Assembly: GCA_963781285.1 (NCBI GenBank)
Contig: CAWAFI010000024.1
Location: forward strand, 1-64,000
DNA length: 64,000 bases
Origin: CAIWHR01 sp963781285
GTDB taxonomy: Bacteria; Pseudomonadota; Gammaproteobacteria; Burkholderiales; Casimicrobiaceae
Direction: 5' to 3'
Shown here: positions 62,996 to 64,000 of the stretch, one piece after another
Numbering within the stretch: the stretch's first letter is position 1
Layout: each line of letters starts with the position of its first letter
The notes under the pieces: generated by a model
Databases searched by the model: none
Told to the model about the DNA's origin: nothing
What the model saw: the letters and a program-made list of their open reading frames with translations, nothing else
Made by a program: the position numbers and the translations under genes

Positions 62996-64000
62996 TTGTT
63001 CTCGCGACGCTACACCTCGGCCATTCTGCTTGCGCTGCTGCTCATTGCGGTACTTGCGCGCTGGCAGACCTATGACGAGCCGCTCGAACGCGACTTGGCC
63101 ACCTACGCGGTGATCGGCCAGGAGCTCTCCCGCGGGCGGCTACTCTACACTGACCTCTGGGACAACAAGCCGCCTGCCATCTACATTACTTTTCAGTTGG
63201 GGCAAATAGTCGCGGGCGACGGAGCGCCCGGCGTCTATTTTCTGAACGTGTTGGCTGCGGCAGCCGCGTTACTGGGTATTTGGGCCGTCGGCCGTTCTAT
63301 AGGCGGCGATGCTGCCGGCTTGTTCGCCGCCGCTTTTTGGGCTGTGGTGAGTGGCGACTTGGCCCTGCAGGGCAATCAGCCGAACGCCGAACTCTTTATG
63401 AACGCCACGCTGAGTGGATTCTTCGCGCTGGGGTTGAGGCTTCAGGGCAAATCGTCCGATTGGCCGGCAGTCCTTGGGGCAGGCGCACTGCTGGCGCTGG
63501 CGTCGCTCTACAAGCCCATCGCCATCGTATCCGGCGTGGGTTTCGCGGTGGTGCATATTTTGCGACCTCCCGCGGGCACGCGCCGGGCGTTGGCTCAGGT
63601 CGGGCTGCTTGTCGCCGTTGGCGGTGCGGCGTGGGCGGCACTCTTCGGATACTTCGCCAACGTCGGACGGTATCAGGATTTCTGGAACACCGTGTTCCTG
63701 TACAACCGCGCCTATGCGGGCGATGTAATCGGAAACCTCATCAGGGGTCTAACGCCGACATACCTCTTTCCCGGCACTCTGCGTGTGGGCCTGCCGCTGC
63801 TAACACTGACGTGCGTCGGCACGGCGCTGGCGGGTTTCAAAATGCCTTCGCGTGGAAGCCTGATTTTGGCCGCGTGGTTCGTAGCAACGATTATTTCAGT
63901 CGCGCTGCCGGGCCGGTTCCATCCGCATTATTATCAACTCTGGTTGCCTCCGTTATGCGTCGGCGCAGGTTGGGGACTGGCTCGACTAGCCGAGGCTGCC
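62996..64000 (+). CDS. ArnT/PMT-like membrane glycosyltransferase (partial, runs off the window)
   Basis: At least 335 residues of a polytopic membrane protein of the dolichyl-phosphate-mannosyltransferase/ArnT type. It begins with a hydrophobic helix (AILLALLLIAVLARW). The family catalytic loop follows: YDEPLERDLATYAVIGQELS, RGRLLYTDLWDNKPPAIYIT with acidic residues, and then multiple membrane helices. GRFHPHYYQLWLPPLC near the right edge is also typical. No stop occurs before 64000. The start is uncertain: TTG at 62996 is in frame; an ATG at 62985 with a purine-rich upstream is one base out of frame, which may mean another indel. Confidence 0.85.
   Translation, partial: MFSRRYTSAILLALLLIAVLARWQTYDEPLERDLATYAVIGQELSRGRLLYTDLWDNKPPAIYITFQLGQIVAGDGAPGVYFLNVLAAAAALLGIWAVGRSIGGDAAGLFAAAFWAVVSGDLALQGNQPNAELFMNATLSGFFALGLRLQGKSSDWPAVLGAGALLALASLYKPIAIVSGVGFAVVHILRPPAGTRRALAQVGLLVAVGGAAWAALFGYFANVGRYQDFWNTVFLYNRAYAGDVIGNLIRGLTPTYLFPGTLRVGLPLLTLTCVGTALAGFKMPSRGSLILAAWFVATIISVALPGRFHPHYYQLWLPPLCVGAGWGLARLAEAA

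Overview
The window is high-GC DNA from a proteobacterium, most likely a betaproteobacterium of the Burkholderiales type. The evidence is the Bug-family (TctC-like) solute receptor, two LysR regulators, the PE-ligase-polymerase form of LigD with Ku, peptide chain release factor 3, a UPF0149/SEC-C protein and an AzoR-pirin pair. No rRNA or tRNA gene was found, and no CRISPR array.

Layout. 1-7 kb is an accessory stretch: an unrecognised 424-residue protein, an IclR regulator coupled to a frameshifted exported amidohydrolase, and an IS110-family element inserted into an older transposase gene, followed by a 147-bp MITE-like element. 7-17 kb holds isolated genes (PPK2, ferritin-like protein, oligopeptide receptor, a phasin-like protein behind a possible sigma-54 promoter, a ChaN-like protein, a VOC protein, a RibD-like reductase) and an IS1182-family element. 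17-20.1 kb contains an HxlR regulator and a divergent FAD oxidase that look transferred from an actinobacterium, next to a leftover C-terminal gene fragment. 20-26.5 kb carries small genes and an ECF42-type sigma factor module with two intact DGPF (YCII) proteins, one DGPF remnant, a DUF1579 protein and a small membrane protein.

26.5-31 kb is an NHEJ locus: ligD, ku and a MerR-like/TPR gene in a row, with DUF72 divergent. 31-42 kb is metabolic and envelope genes: alpha/beta hydrolases, a Baeyer-Villiger-type monooxygenase, an OmpW barrel fused to two small beta domains, a TctC receptor, an LTXXQ periplasmic protein, UPF0149, a Gly/Tyr-repeat protein and a glycine-zipper lipoprotein. 42-47 kb has prfC, a HicA-like gene, dinB and a fused osmoprotectant receptor-permease gene; the last two carry frameshifts. 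47-64 kb holds two LysR regulators with visible dyads, an orphan xanthine-dehydrogenase-type large subunit, a cytochrome c-P460 fusion, a rhodanese, an amidase, a DUF4143 ATPase, a tandem USP, a BNR-repeat lipoprotein, an HNH nuclease, azoR-pirin, vapBC with a very short antitoxin, and the start of a membrane glycosyltransferase that runs off the window.

Reading-frame breaks were found in seven genes, several as compensating pairs. This raises the question of assembly indels, so 'pseudogene' below often means 'frame broken as given'. All function calls come from reading motifs by eye; no database search was run.
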